62,207 nucleotides of DNA. Source: Terriglobia bacterium. GTDB lineage: Bacteria; Acidobacteriota; Terriglobia; Bryobacterales; Bryobacteraceae. The stretch spans positions 91,374-153,580 of the forward strand of contig JAIQFU010000001.1 in NCBI GenBank assembly GCA_020073115.1. The letters are read 5' to 3'. A program made the position numbers and the translations under genes. The notes under the pieces are model-generated. The model had not been told where the DNA came from and ran no database searches. It saw nothing but the letters and a program-made list of their open reading frames with translations. Shown here in pieces: positions 1 through 8,660 of this stretch. Within the stretch, counting starts at the first letter, position 1; the number at the start of each line of letters is the position of its first letter.

Positions 1-579
1 CCGTCCGCCCTCCCGCAATAAGGCGTGGAGCCGCGATACCGCGCCATCCAGATCGCGGATGTGTTCGAGCACGCCAATAAGGATCAGGAAATCGAATCCC
101 CCCGGTTCGGAGAGGGTAAAAATGGAGCCGGCCACGCCTGGAATACCGTAGAGCCGCTCCGTTGAGCGAACACATCCCGGGGAGGGGTCGGACGCCAGCA
201 CGTTGCGGAAGCCCCCATCCCGCAACACTTTTAGAAGTTGACCGGATCCGCTGCCGATCTCCAGGACCCTCGAATCGGGCGCCGGAATGAATCTCCCGAT
301 AGTGGCGGCCAGATCATAGGCGCGGGGCTCCATGGGCGGCGCCTGACCGAGGTTTGAATCGAAGGACTCGTATTTGGACAGGTCGCGATAATATTCGTCG
401 AAGACAGCTTGCTCGGGAATGCCGTCGGCGAAGCCGGCGCCACAACGCGAACAGATCGCCACATCGTAGCCCTCCAGCAGTTGGGCGCCGCCGATCGCCG
501 CAAACGACTGGCGGAAAATCGCGGTCGATTGCCGGCTGCCGCAAACCGGGCACGGCCGGGGCGCGAAAGGCCGGTTCAT
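1..579 (-). CDS. SAM-dependent methyltransferase with N-terminal Cys-pair motif (3' end outside window)
   Basis: The reading frame runs from an ATG at 579 to the window edge without a stop (193 codons visible). It starts MNRPFAPRPCPVCGS and has a second Cys pair, CSRCG, near residue 43; the two pairs look like a zinc-binding knuckle. A class I SAM-binding motif (VLEIGSGSGQLL) follows near residue 105, then an LEHI segment typical of Methyltransf_23/13 proteins. The same layout is seen in the next gene upstream (576-1781), so these are tandem paralogues of the sugar C-methyltransferase type. The start overlaps that gene's stop as ATGA, so it is translationally coupled and last in view in the operon that begins with rfbF. 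The substrate is inferred to be a keto-deoxy nucleotide sugar. The missing C-terminus prevents a firmer call. Confidence 0.8.
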   Translation of the reverse strand, partial: MNRPFAPRPCPVCGSRQSTAIFRQSFAAIGGAQLLEGYDVAICSRCGAGFADGIPEQAVFDEYYRDLSKYESFDSNLGQAPPMEPRAYDLAATIGRFIPAPDSRVLEIGSGSGQLLKVLRDGGFRNVLASDPSPGCVRSTERLYGIPGVAGSIFTLSEPGGFDFLILIGVLEHIRDLDGAVSRLHALLREGGR

Positions 580-1781
580 GCTTCCCGCTCCGGGTAGAGC
601 AGGATCGGCCGGTTGGGCAGCCGCATGGAATCGACCGCTTTGCGGATAGCGCTCTGGGCCTTCCATGAGGAAATCAGAATAGGCGGGCAGCCCGGGACCT
701 TGACGATTTCGCCGGGCGCGGTGATCGGCTTTCCCGCGAGCGTCCTTCCCTGGTACGTGGGATCCGAGTCGATGAATTGCCGAATGTTGACGCGCGCCAG
801 GCCGCCGGACGCCAGGAGCCGTTGGGTGTGGAGCCCGGCGCCCCAGACCACGACCTCCAATCCGGAATCGGCCAGAGCGCGGATTCGTTCCACGGCGCCC
901 TCCTGCATGGCCGCTGAAGCAGCGGCATAGCGGAGCACGGCGGATTCGGAAGCCGCGTCTTTCGGCATGGCGCGCCGTTTCCAGACGGACGCGATTACGC
1001 CCAGAGGATGCGGCTCGCACAGCGCCTCCTCGAAGCCCACGCGCGTCATCAGGTTCCGCAGCGAAACCGTCGAGAAGAAGTTTAAGTGCTCCGGGGCGAA
1101 GTGTGTGAACAGGTCGCGGATGTAGATCCAGTCTCCCGCCGAACCCGGGTCCGTGAAGCGCTCGAATTGGCCGGCGTCCGGGACTTCGATATAGACCATC
1201 CCGCCGTCGCCGAGCAGTCCGTAGATCCGGCGCAGGAACGCAGGGAGGTTCACGATGTGCTCGAGAACGTGGCAGGCCGCGAGGAAGTCGTACGCGCCGC
1301 CCTCGAAATCGAAAATGCTGCCCTCCGCGACGGGAACGCCGCACCGCGAACGCGCAATTGCGGCCGCGGCCGGCGATGGATCGAGCCCGGACACGCGTGA
1401 AAAGCCGGCGGATTTCAGGATTTCGAGCAGCCGGCCGGCTCCGCAGCCGATATCGAGGAGGGAATGTTCCGGCTTGAGATACCGCCGGATGATCCCTGCG
1501 GTGTTCGCCACGCGGATGGCGTCGGCCTCCGTTTCGCCCGTCTCGCGCAGAGACTGGGCCACCTTGGTAGGGCCGGCGTAGTACGCATCCAAGGCGCTCT
1601 GCTCCAGGACGTTGTCCGCGTAGATGAAGCCGCAGCGCTCACAGACGACGATATCGTAACCGCCATACGAGCAGGCGCCCTCGGGAGTGACCAGCGGCTG
1701 CGCGAAAAGCAGACGTTTGTGCGGGCTTTCGCAAATCGCGCAGGGCCTGGACGCCGATCTAGACAATGGTCCACCCCCCAT
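576..1781 (-). CDS. C-methyltransferase-like protein (zinc motif, SAM domain, C-terminal Rossmann-like domain)
   Basis: A 401-residue protein. Two Cys pairs near residues 14-17 (CAIC) and 48-51 (CERC) form a putative zinc site, and the SAM motif LLDIGCGAGRLLEIL lies near residue 108. The C-terminal third has a nucleotide-binding-like stretch (VVVWGAGLHTQRLL) followed by FIDSDP and ILISSW. This three-part layout is that of sugar C-methyltransferases of the TylCIII/TcaB9 type (Methyltransf_13, Methyltransf_23 or _11, Methyltransf_14), which methylate C3 of 4-keto-deoxy nucleotide sugars. A 4-keto deoxy sugar made by the RfbFGH part of the operon is a plausible substrate, but this is inference. 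The ATG at 1781 overlaps the upstream SDR gene by 23 bases, so a slightly later start is possible. Confidence 0.82.
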   Translation of the reverse strand: MGGGPLSRSASRPCAICESPHKRLLFAQPLVTPEGACSYGGYDIVVCERCGFIYADNVLEQSALDAYYAGPTKVAQSLRETGETEADAIRVANTAGIIRRYLKPEHSLLDIGCGAGRLLEILKSAGFSRVSGLDPSPAAAAIARSRCGVPVAEGSIFDFEGGAYDFLAACHVLEHIVNLPAFLRRIYGLLGDGGMVYIEVPDAGQFERFTDPGSAGDWIYIRDLFTHFAPEHLNFFSTVSLRNLMTRVGFEEALCEPHPLGVIASVWKRRAMPKDAASESAVLRYAAASAAMQEGAVERIRALADSGLEVVVWGAGLHTQRLLASGGLARVNIRQFIDSDPTYQGRTLAGKPITAPGEIVKVPGCPPILISSWKAQSAIRKAVDSMRLPNRPILLYPEREA

Positions 1782-2616
1782 CGACGATCAGCGCCTGCCC
1801 GGTGGTGAAACTGGAGGCGTCCGAGGCCAGGTACAGGAGCGCTCCGGCCAGCTCGCTGGCCCGGCCCACGCGCCCCAGCACGGTGCGCGCCTCGAGCCGC
1901 TTGAGGAACGGGTCGTCCGGTGCGACGCTGTTGGCGGTTTGCTCTTGCGTATTGGAAAAGGGCCCGGGCAGGATAGCGTTGGCGCGCACGCCGTAAGGCC
2001 CCCAGAAAGACGCCGTGTAGCGCGTGAAGGCCAGGAGCGCCGCTTTGGAGGCGCTGTACCCCGGCGGGTTGATGAAGTTCGTCCCTTCGTACAGCTGCGG
2101 GCTGGGCGCCACGGCGGCATACATGGTTGAAATATTGACGATGCTCCCCCTGCCGCGGTCCTTCATGCCCGCGCCCACGCGCTGCGTCGTCAGCGCGGCC
2201 CAGTAGACGCCCGCGGTGAGGTTCCGCATCCAGCCGTCGAAGGTGGCGTTCTCCAGATGGCCTTCGGGCACATTGAACCCGGTGCGCGCGCCCAGTTCGT
2301 GCGCGTTGTTGACCAGCACATCCACGGCGCCGCGTTCGGCGTTGATGCGGACCAGCGCCCGCTCGACGGCCGCAACGTCGTACAGGTCGGCCCTATAGGC
2401 CCGCACGCGATCCGCCCCGTACTGCGCATTCAGACTTTGCGCCTGCGTCTCCACCCGTTCGGAACTCCCCATCGTGAGCACGGCGGCGCCGTTGTCGAGC
2501 AAGGCGCGGATCATCGTGCGGCCGAGGAAACCGCTGGCGCCGGTCAGCAGGACGGTTTTGCCCTCCAGAGAGAACAAGGCGCCGGCCGCATACGCGCCTA
2601 CGGGCGGGTTCACCAT
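1759..2616 (-). CDS. SDR family NAD(P)-dependent oxidoreductase
   Basis: A 285-residue classical short-chain dehydrogenase. It has the cofactor motif TGASGFLGR near residue 25, NNAH in place of the usual NNAG, and the catalytic YSASK near residue 187, followed by IVDGG near the end, a FabG-like C-terminus. It presumably reduces a keto group or oxidises a hydroxyl on the sugar made by this operon. It is the third of three consecutive SDR genes, and its ATG overlaps the stop of the preceding SDR by 7 bases. The three SDRs differ in sequence and probably act at different positions. No substrate can be read from the sequence. Confidence 0.85.
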   Translation of the reverse strand: MVNPPVGAYAAGALFSLEGKTVLLTGASGFLGRTMIRALLDNGAAVLTMGSSERVETQAQSLNAQYGADRVRAYRADLYDVAAVERALVRINAERGAVDVLVNNAHELGARTGFNVPEGHLENATFDGWMRNLTAGVYWAALTTQRVGAGMKDRGRGSIVNISTMYAAVAPSPQLYEGTNFINPPGYSASKAALLAFTRYTASFWGPYGVRANAILPGPFSNTQEQTANSVAPDDPFLKRLEARTVLGRVGRASELAGALLYLASDASSFTTGQALIVDGGWTIV

Positions 2617-3440
2617 GCCGTACGGCCTCCATCGATCACAAGGTTGTGGCCGGTCATGTAGGAAGAAGCATCGGAGACCAGGAAGAGCACGGCGCCCTGG
2701 TATTCGTTCAGGCAGGCCATGCGGCCCATGGGAATCAGGTTCGTCAGTTTCTGAACGAACGCCTCCGGCTGGCCGTTGAAAACACCGCCCGGAGAAATCG
2801 CATTGACGCGAACCCCGGAATCCGCCCAGTAGGTGGCCAGATAACGCGTAAGCCCCACCAGCCCGCTCTTCACCACGGAGTAAGTTACGGGCTTAGCAGG
2901 CTGGAGATGGTCCGGGAGTCCGGGTTGGCGGTAGATACGCTGGTCCGGTGCGATCACCGCCAGGTCCGACGCGATATTGAGGATCACGCCGCGACGCCCG
3001 CCGTCGCGGAACGCCTGGGCCATATAGGACCCCAACACCTGGCTGCAGAGGAGGGCGCCGGTCAGCCCCACGGCAATATCCGCATGCCACTGGTCCAGGG
3101 GGAAATTTTCCAGCCGGGAGAAATTCACATCGGAGGAATTCTCCATCTTGGGGTTATTGGCCGCGTTATTGATGAGGACATCCAGGCGGCCGAAGCGCTG
3201 CAATATTTCCGCAAGCAAGGCCCGGACGCTTTCCGGACGCGTGATATCCGTCTGGATTGCCGCCGCGGGAACGCCATGGCGCTCCGCGATCTCGGCGGCC
3301 GCGCGATCCGCCTTTGCGATGTCCACCAGGATGGGAATGCCGCCGTGCGAGGCGATCGCCTCGGCGTGCTGCCGCCCCAGCAAACCGGCTCCGCCGGTGA
3401 TGGCCGCGACGCGTCCCATCAAATCGAACAATTGGGTCAT
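2610..3440 (-). CDS. SDR family oxidoreductase, PtmA-like
   Basis: A 276-residue short-chain dehydrogenase starting MTQLFDLMGRVAAITGG. The ATG at 3440 forms an ATGA overlap with the stop of the upstream SDR, so it is preferred over the longer in-frame extension. The cofactor motif is TGGAGLLGR, NNAANN is the active-site-region Asn motif, and YSVVKSG supplies the catalytic Tyr and Lys. The GGAGLLGR pattern and the following IPILVDI resemble PtmA-type dehydrogenases of flagellin-glycan and legionaminic-acid loci. This was judged by eye. The substrate is probably an intermediate of the operon's sugar pathway. Confidence 0.83.
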   Translation of the reverse strand: MTQLFDLMGRVAAITGGAGLLGRQHAEAIASHGGIPILVDIAKADRAAAEIAERHGVPAAAIQTDITRPESVRALLAEILQRFGRLDVLINNAANNPKMENSSDVNFSRLENFPLDQWHADIAVGLTGALLCSQVLGSYMAQAFRDGGRRGVILNIASDLAVIAPDQRIYRQPGLPDHLQPAKPVTYSVVKSGLVGLTRYLATYWADSGVRVNAISPGGVFNGQPEAFVQKLTNLIPMGRMACLNEYQGAVLFLVSDASSYMTGHNLVIDGGRTAW

Positions 3441-4207
3441 GTTCTGGTCTGTCCTCCGTCCACGACAAGACACGCGCCGGTGATGAACGACGCCTGGCGG
3501 GACGCCAGGAAAGCCACCGCGGCGCCGATTTCCTCGGGCACGCCAAAGCGCCGGAGGGGGACTTCGGAATCGAGCATGCCGCGCACCCCCGCCGGATCGG
3601 CATCCGCCTTTCGCTGCCACGATCCGCCGGGGAACAGGATATTCCCAGGCGCGACCGTGTTCACTCGAATCGCATGTTTCCCGACGCGGCGCGCCAGGTC
3701 CTTGCTATAACGCTCCAGCGCTGCCTTGGCGGCGCTATAGGGAATCGGCGCGCCCAGGCTCTCCAGCCCGGCTATGGAACTCACGAAAACGATGCTGCCG
3801 GCGCCGGCCTCGACCATCGCCGGAAGAAACACTTCCACCAGTCCCACGCTGGCCCAAAGGTTGATGCGGAAGACGGGGTCCCAATCGCCGGCGGAAAGCC
3901 GCCATCCATTTTTCGCCGCGCCGCTGCCGATGTTACAGACAAGGGCCTCCACCGCCCCCCAGAGCTCGATGGTGCGGCGATGCGCCTCGCACGCGACAGC
4001 CGGGTCGGCCAGGTCGCCGTGGAAAGCGAGGACCCGCTCGGACCGCCCGGGAGATAATTCCGCGCACGCGGCTTCCAGGGCGGCGCCGTCACGGCCCGTC
4101 ACGACGACCCGGGCGCCTTCGTCCAGGAGCGCGGCGGCGATGCCTTTCCCGATCCCGCGGGAAGAGCCCGCCACGAAGATCACTTTACTTTGAAGTCCCA
4201 GATCCAT
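3437..4207 (-). CDS. SDR family oxidoreductase, FabG-like
   Basis: A 256-residue classical SDR starting MDLGLQSKVIFVAGSS. It has the cofactor motif GSSRGIGKG, CNIGSG in the NNAG position, a catalytic Ser in VSSIAG, and YSAAKAALE. It is close in pattern to 3-oxoacyl-ACP reductase (FabG) and glucose dehydrogenase-like SDRs, but the context argues for a sugar substrate. The ATG at 4207 shares one base with the TAA of the upstream isomerase (TAATG), and the stop overlaps the next SDR start (ATGA), so translation is coupled on both sides. Confidence 0.84.
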   Translation of the reverse strand: MDLGLQSKVIFVAGSSRGIGKGIAAALLDEGARVVVTGRDGAALEAACAELSPGRSERVLAFHGDLADPAVACEAHRRTIELWGAVEALVCNIGSGAAKNGWRLSAGDWDPVFRINLWASVGLVEVFLPAMVEAGAGSIVFVSSIAGLESLGAPIPYSAAKAALERYSKDLARRVGKHAIRVNTVAPGNILFPGGSWQRKADADPAGVRGMLDSEVPLRRFGVPEEIGAAVAFLASRQASFITGACLVVDGGQTRT

Positions 4208-5025
4208 TACTTCAGGTAGTGTTCCACAAATGCACGATTCTTTCGAGCCCAGGCCGTTTCGTCGCCCTCGGGGCCGCGCGCCACCTGCAAGACGAAATCG
4301 CCCCGATAGTCGATACGGCGCAAAGCTTTGAACAGCGCCGGAAAGTCGGCGTCGCCTTCTCCCAGAGGCACGGTGCCGCCGCCGCATACGCGGTCCTTGA
4401 TATGCACGCTGCCCACGCGATCCCCATAAGCCGCGAATTCCTCGAAGGGACGATACCCCAGGGAGGAACTGTTGCCCGAATCGTAGTTGACCTTGATGCC
4501 GGGGTGAGGCAAGCGAGCCAGCAGCGCGGCGAAATCATCCGGCGCCAGGGAGGTTTCGAGATGGAGTTCGATCCCGCACGCCTCGGCCGCGGGGAGCGCG
4601 CGTTCCAGGGCATCCACCGCGGCGTCCCGGTCGGCGGCGTCGCGAATGGCCGATTGATCGACAAACGGAAGCACTACCCGGTTCACGCCCACGCGCGCAG
4701 CGTGGCGCAGGAGCCGCCGCAGGTGTTCGAGTCGCACCTCGCGCTCGGCGTCGCCGGCCCGGACGAAAGCAAAATCCATAAAATAGTCGGCGCACACCGA
4801 GCGGACGGCGACACGATGCTCTTCCGAAAGCCGATGGATGCAGTCCACGCCCTGCTCCGTTTCGAGGGGGTTGAACCCCAGGCCCCACGTGTCGTAGACC
4901 CACTCGATCGCTTCCAGGCCCGCTTCGGCGGCAGCCGGGAACTCGGCGGCCCACCGCTCGCGCGGGAACGCCTGAATGCGTCCCGCTTCGGGGGGGACCA
5001 ACCTGCCTTGCATGATGCCGATCAT
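4207..5025 (-). CDS. Sugar phosphate isomerase/epimerase-like TIM-barrel protein
   Basis: A 272-residue protein of the xylose-isomerase-like TIM-barrel (AP_endonuc_2) superfamily. Recognisable segments are MIGIMQGRLVPP at the start, IELHLET, the metal-site-like VNYDSGNS and SVHIKDR. These positions carry Glu, Asp and His residues that normally bind a divalent metal. Members isomerise or epimerise free or phosphorylated sugars. The ATG at 5025 has a good ribosome-binding site (AGGAG) and lies 7 bases after the upstream stop; a longer in-frame extension to 5085 is rejected. In this operon it may epimerise the acceptor sugar used by the NeuB-like synthase, but that is inference. Confidence 0.78.
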   Translation of the reverse strand: MIGIMQGRLVPPEAGRIQAFPRERWAAEFPAAAEAGLEAIEWVYDTWGLGFNPLETEQGVDCIHRLSEEHRVAVRSVCADYFMDFAFVRAGDAEREVRLEHLRRLLRHAARVGVNRVVLPFVDQSAIRDAADRDAAVDALERALPAAEACGIELHLETSLAPDDFAALLARLPHPGIKVNYDSGNSSSLGYRPFEEFAAYGDRVGSVHIKDRVCGGGTVPLGEGDADFPALFKALRRIDYRGDFVLQVARGPEGDETAWARKNRAFVEHYLK

Positions 5026-5032
5026 TGTCTCC

Positions 5033-5911
5033 TCACTCGTCGAAGCGCAGCAACGCCGGATCGATGGAGGGCTTTCGCTCTTCATACCAGCGGTAGAGGC
5101 GCGTGATGGAATCGTCTATCTCGCGGAAGCGGAAATCCGGGATTTCGCTCATCAGCCGCGTGTTGTCGCCGCTGTACTCGCCGCCCAGCCCTTCGTTGCG
5201 GACCAGGATCTCCAGCGGCTTGCGGGAAGCGGCCACTACTTTCGCGGCCAGGGTCCTCAAATCGTAACTCCGGCCGGTACAGGCGTTGTAGTGGCGGTGG
5301 CTCAGGTTCGCCTGCAACAGCCGCTCCAGGATACGCCCCAGATCCTCAACGTCCAGATAATCGAAACACACGTTCTGGCGCAGGACCACGGGGAGGTCCC
5401 ACACGGCGCGGCAGCACGCGTTCGAAAGGAAGCGCACGCGCCAGTCTTCGTAAGGCCCGAAGACGCCGAAGAGGCGCAGCTCGTAAACGCGTTCGAGCGC
5501 GTCGATCGCTCTGGCGCAGAGGTACTTGGAGAAGCCGTAAGGCTCCGCAGGCACTCGGGCGTCGTATGCCTCTTCGGAGATCCGGCGCATGGGTTGCGCC
5601 CGGTCGTAGACCGCGCCGGAACTGAGGAAGAGCATGCGGCCGAACGCATGCGCGTTGCGCGCCAGGTTGAAGAACATACGGCAATTCTGTTCCAGCAGGT
5701 CCGGGGGGCGGCCGAGAAGCCGGTTGGAACGCGCTCCGGCGGCGTGGATGATGACGTCGAACCCGCCGCGCTCGACATATGCGCGCACGGCCGCGGCGTC
5801 GAGCAAGTTCAACTCCGGGCGGCAGGGCGCGGCGATCTGGTGCGTCCGGCCGAGTTCCCCGGCCAGGTTCCGCCCGATGAAGCCGCTGCCGCCGGTGATG
5901 AGGATTCTCAT
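5033..5911 (-). CDS. NAD-dependent epimerase/dehydratase
   Basis: A 292-residue extended SDR starting MRILITGGSGFIGRNL, with the classic GxxGxxG cofactor motif. A Ser in LSSGAVYD and YGFSKY form the catalytic Ser-Tyr-Lys set. It belongs to the nucleotide-sugar epimerase/dehydratase group (GalE/RmlD-like). It may be the 4-reductase or epimerase acting on the CDP-keto-deoxy sugar, since no obvious paratose or abequose synthase is otherwise present in the operon. The ATG at 5911 overlaps the upstream stop as ATGA. Confidence 0.85.
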   Translation of the reverse strand: MRILITGGSGFIGRNLAGELGRTHQIAAPCRPELNLLDAAAVRAYVERGGFDVIIHAAGARSNRLLGRPPDLLEQNCRMFFNLARNAHAFGRMLFLSSGAVYDRAQPMRRISEEAYDARVPAEPYGFSKYLCARAIDALERVYELRLFGVFGPYEDWRVRFLSNACCRAVWDLPVVLRQNVCFDYLDVEDLGRILERLLQANLSHRHYNACTGRSYDLRTLAAKVVAASRKPLEILVRNEGLGGEYSGDNTRLMSEIPDFRFREIDDSITRLYRWYEERKPSIDPALLRFDE

Positions 5912-6837
5912 GCCGTTTTGCGGACCGTGAGGTAGATGGGATAGTAACCCTGGGCGGCGACGATCAGCCGGCCCATCCAATTGCCCCGGTTCAGCTTCTG
6001 CACCAGCGCAAGCACCCGGCCCAACCGGCTGCGGACGCTCTGCATTTCGAATTGAAAGGGCCGCGAAAGGTTTTCCAGAAACAGCTCGCTGCCGTCGGAA
6101 ACCAGTTCCAGCCGGTGCGATCGGCCCAGTTTCTTCACCATACGCCGGCACCATAGGGGATTGATCTGCGTCTGCAGCGTGCGCGCAAAGGCAGGGTCGC
6201 GCCGGAAGACGAAGCGCACCCAAAACGGCAGGATCGGCTTCCAGACGATGGGCGGCTGGAGGACCATGTAATGCCCCTCGAAGTACGAGAGGTAGTTAGG
6301 CAGTTCCATATGGAGCACGCCGCCCGGCCGAAGGACGCGTACCGCTTCGGCGAAGACGCGTTCCGGGTCGCGCGTATGCTCCAGAACGTTGGCCGAGTAG
6401 ACGATATCGAAACTCCGGTCGGGAAAGGGCAACTCCTCGCCGAAAGCATCCACGACGCGGCCGGGATCGATGCCATTGGCCTGGAACAGGATCTTCGACG
6501 CGTGATAGCCGCCGTTGAACCCCAGGCTGCCTGGCTCGGCCCCGTAGCCGTCCACGTGAAAATGTTTGATCCAGACGGCGAGATTGGTGCCGAAGCCGGA
6601 GCCGATTTCGAGGAGCCGCCGCGATTCGAGCGGCGCGTACCGGGAAAGGATCTCCGCGCGCTTGAAAGATTTCGAGGCGTCCAGGAAATCTTTCACGTTG
6701 CTTTCCGGATCGACACCGCAGATCGGCTGAAAGAACTTGCCGATGGACTCCAGCGCGGCGTTTACGACTTCCGGTGGAATCGTAATTGCTCCAGCGGGCG
6801 CCTGGCCCATCGGAGCGCACTGCCCAGGGTCGCTCAA
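5908..6837 (-). CDS. Class I SAM-dependent methyltransferase
   Basis: A 309-residue methyltransferase with motif I LLEIGSGFGTNL near residue 74, the acidic loop YGAEPG, and SANVLEHTRDPE with RVLRPGG typical of Methyltransf_11. The C-terminal half is probably substrate binding. It starts with TTG at 6837: this makes a TTGA overlap with the upstream stop and has a strong GGAGGAGG ribosome-binding site just before it. The later ATG at 6810 is less likely. It probably O-methylates the sugar or the finished glycan; the target cannot be read from sequence. Confidence 0.82.
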   Translation of the reverse strand: MSDPGQCAPMGQAPAGAITIPPEVVNAALESIGKFFQPICGVDPESNVKDFLDASKSFKRAEILSRYAPLESRRLLEIGSGFGTNLAVWIKHFHVDGYGAEPGSLGFNGGYHASKILFQANGIDPGRVVDAFGEELPFPDRSFDIVYSANVLEHTRDPERVFAEAVRVLRPGGVLHMELPNYLSYFEGHYMVLQPPIVWKPILPFWVRFVFRRDPAFARTLQTQINPLWCRRMVKKLGRSHRLELVSDGSELFLENLSRPFQFEMQSVRSRLGRVLALVQKLNRGNWMGRLIVAAQGYYPIYLTVRKTA

Positions 6838-8660
6838 AGGTCCTCCTCCAGCGGCGGAATGATCATATTCGCCCGGAACTCCTCCCGGTCCAGGAACGGC
6901 CAGAGATCTTCGAGTGGCTTGGAAACCAGCGAGCCGTCGGGCCGCTGCATCGAGGAAAGACGCGGGCCGCGGAGCTCATCCGGGATCACGCGAACGTCGC
7001 AAATCACCGGGCCGGGCGTCTCCAGGACGCGCCGCACCTGCCCGGTGAGGTTCTCCTGCGAAGAAATCCGCATAGGCGTGAGGCCGTAGGAGGCGGCCAC
7101 TTTGCAGAGGTCGGGGATGAAAAGCCCGGTCTCCTCGTCGCAGCCCAACTGCGGCGACCCGAAGAAAGCGGTTTGCGACGCACGGATGGAAGCGTAACCG
7201 CCATTGTTGAGGACGAAAAACTTGATGGGCAGATTCAGTTGCCGGACGGTGGCGAGTTCCTGGATATTGAACTGAAAGCCGCCATCGCTTTCAACACAAA
7301 CCGTGCGGCGGCGTTGGCCGGCAAGACACACCCCGATGCTGACCGGCAGGCCGCAGCCCATCGCGCCCAGGCCTGCCATGTGGAAAATGCGCTGGCCCCG
7401 CCGGGAGGGGCACGCGAAAAGATAGACCTCGATGGCGCTGCCCGCATTGCCGGAGATCATCAGGTCATCGGGGCCGGTTTCCCGCGCCATCACTTCGGCC
7501 AGGTGGAACACGCTCACCAATCCTTCCGGCTTGCGGTGTTCGGGGAGCACCACGGGATAACGGGCTTTCCAGTCCGCGCAGCGCGCCTTCCACGGTCCGC
7601 GATCCTTCAGCCGGACGAGGCCGCGCCGGTTCAGGACTTCGCGAAGGAAGCGGCCGGCGTCGGCGTACACGGGCGTATCGATATGAGGCGCGAGCTTGCG
7701 AATCTCGGCGGCGTCGATATCGACCATCACCTTGTGCGCCGCGCGTGCGAAGTTCTCGGGAGCGTAACCCGTGATGGCGAAGTCCAGCCGGGCGCCGATG
7801 GCCAGGAGAAAATCCGAATTCTGCAAGGCGAAGTTGGCTCCCCGCGAGGCGAGCGATCCGGGCCGCCCGGCGAACAGCGGATCGTCCGAAGATACGAGGT
7901 CCGCCGCGCACCACGTGGTCCCCACCGGGGCATCGAGAAATTCCAGAAAGTCGCGGAGTTCCGCCTCGGCTTTCGCCAGCCGCACGCCGTTGCCGATGAG
8001 TACGAACGGGCGTTCCGAGCGGTTCAGCGCCTCGATCGTCTCCCGGACCTTTTCCTGCAGCGTCGCCTCGTCGAAGGCGGGAGGGATCTCGCCGGGATCA
8101 AAGGCCGGCAGCGCCGTTTCATCGATGGGCGCGGCCTGTACGTCGAGCGGGATATCGATCCACACCGGCCCGGGACGCCCCTGGCGCGCCAGGTATACCG
8201 CTTTTTCCAGGTGATACCGGATGCTGGACGGGTCCAGCACCGTCACGGCGTACTTGGTTATGGATTGAACGATGGAAACGATATCGAGTTCCTGCACCCC
8301 AAGCTGGCGGACGCCGAGAGGCGTACCATCGGCGGCGAACATGCGGTCCGGCCGTTTCACCTGGCCGGAGATCACCAGCATGGGGGTGGAATCCAGCCAC
8401 GCGCCCGCCACGCCGGTGACGGCGTTCGTGCCGCCCGGTCCCGTGGTCACCAGGGCTACCCCGAGATTATGGGTCGCCTTGGCGTAGGCTTCGGCCGCCA
8501 TGGCGCTGGCCTGCTCGTGCGAATTGCATACGGGTTCGAGGGCCGCACACTGCGCCAACGCGGCATTCAGGTGCATGGCGCCGCCGCCGGTGACCAGGAA
8601 GACGTGTTTGACCCCCTGACCGGCGACGAAGCGCATTACGTAATCGGAGAGTTTGATCAT
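6834..8660 (-). CDS. Thiamine-diphosphate-dependent enzyme, YerE/acetolactate-synthase-like
   Basis: A 608-residue ThDP enzyme with the three-domain acetolactate-synthase layout. The catalytic Glu is at residue 49 (SHEQASAMAAEAYA). The N-terminal pyrimidine-binding domain has LVTTGPGGTNAV. The C-terminal ThDP/Mg site reads SDGGF then NNGGYASI, where most relatives have GDG. By eye the N-terminus resembles YerE of yersiniose biosynthesis, which adds a two-carbon unit from pyruvate to C4 of CDP-4-keto-3,6-dideoxyglucose. That is exactly the product expected from rfbF, rfbG and rfbH in this operon. The ATG at 8660 overlaps the upstream stop (ATGA) and follows AGGA, so it is preferred over the start 9 codons earlier. 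A catabolic or biosynthetic acetolactate synthase is less likely here. Confidence 0.82.
   Translation of the reverse strand: MIKLSDYVMRFVAGQGVKHVFLVTGGGAMHLNAALAQCAALEPVCNSHEQASAMAAEAYAKATHNLGVALVTTGPGGTNAVTGVAGAWLDSTPMLVISGQVKRPDRMFAADGTPLGVRQLGVQELDIVSIVQSITKYAVTVLDPSSIRYHLEKAVYLARQGRPGPVWIDIPLDVQAAPIDETALPAFDPGEIPPAFDEATLQEKVRETIEALNRSERPFVLIGNGVRLAKAEAELRDFLEFLDAPVGTTWCAADLVSSDDPLFAGRPGSLASRGANFALQNSDFLLAIGARLDFAITGYAPENFARAAHKVMVDIDAAEIRKLAPHIDTPVYADAGRFLREVLNRRGLVRLKDRGPWKARCADWKARYPVVLPEHRKPEGLVSVFHLAEVMARETGPDDLMISGNAGSAIEVYLFACPSRRGQRIFHMAGLGAMGCGLPVSIGVCLAGQRRRTVCVESDGGFQFNIQELATVRQLNLPIKFFVLNNGGYASIRASQTAFFGSPQLGCDEETGLFIPDLCKVAASYGLTPMRISSQENLTGQVRRVLETPGPVICDVRVIPDELRGPRLSSMQRPDGSLVSKPLEDLWPFLDREEFRANMIIPPLEEDL

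Noticed and set aside
4976-5935. A 319-codon plus-strand frame
   Set aside because: Antisense to the NAD-epimerase with its clear GxxGxxG and YxxxK motifs.
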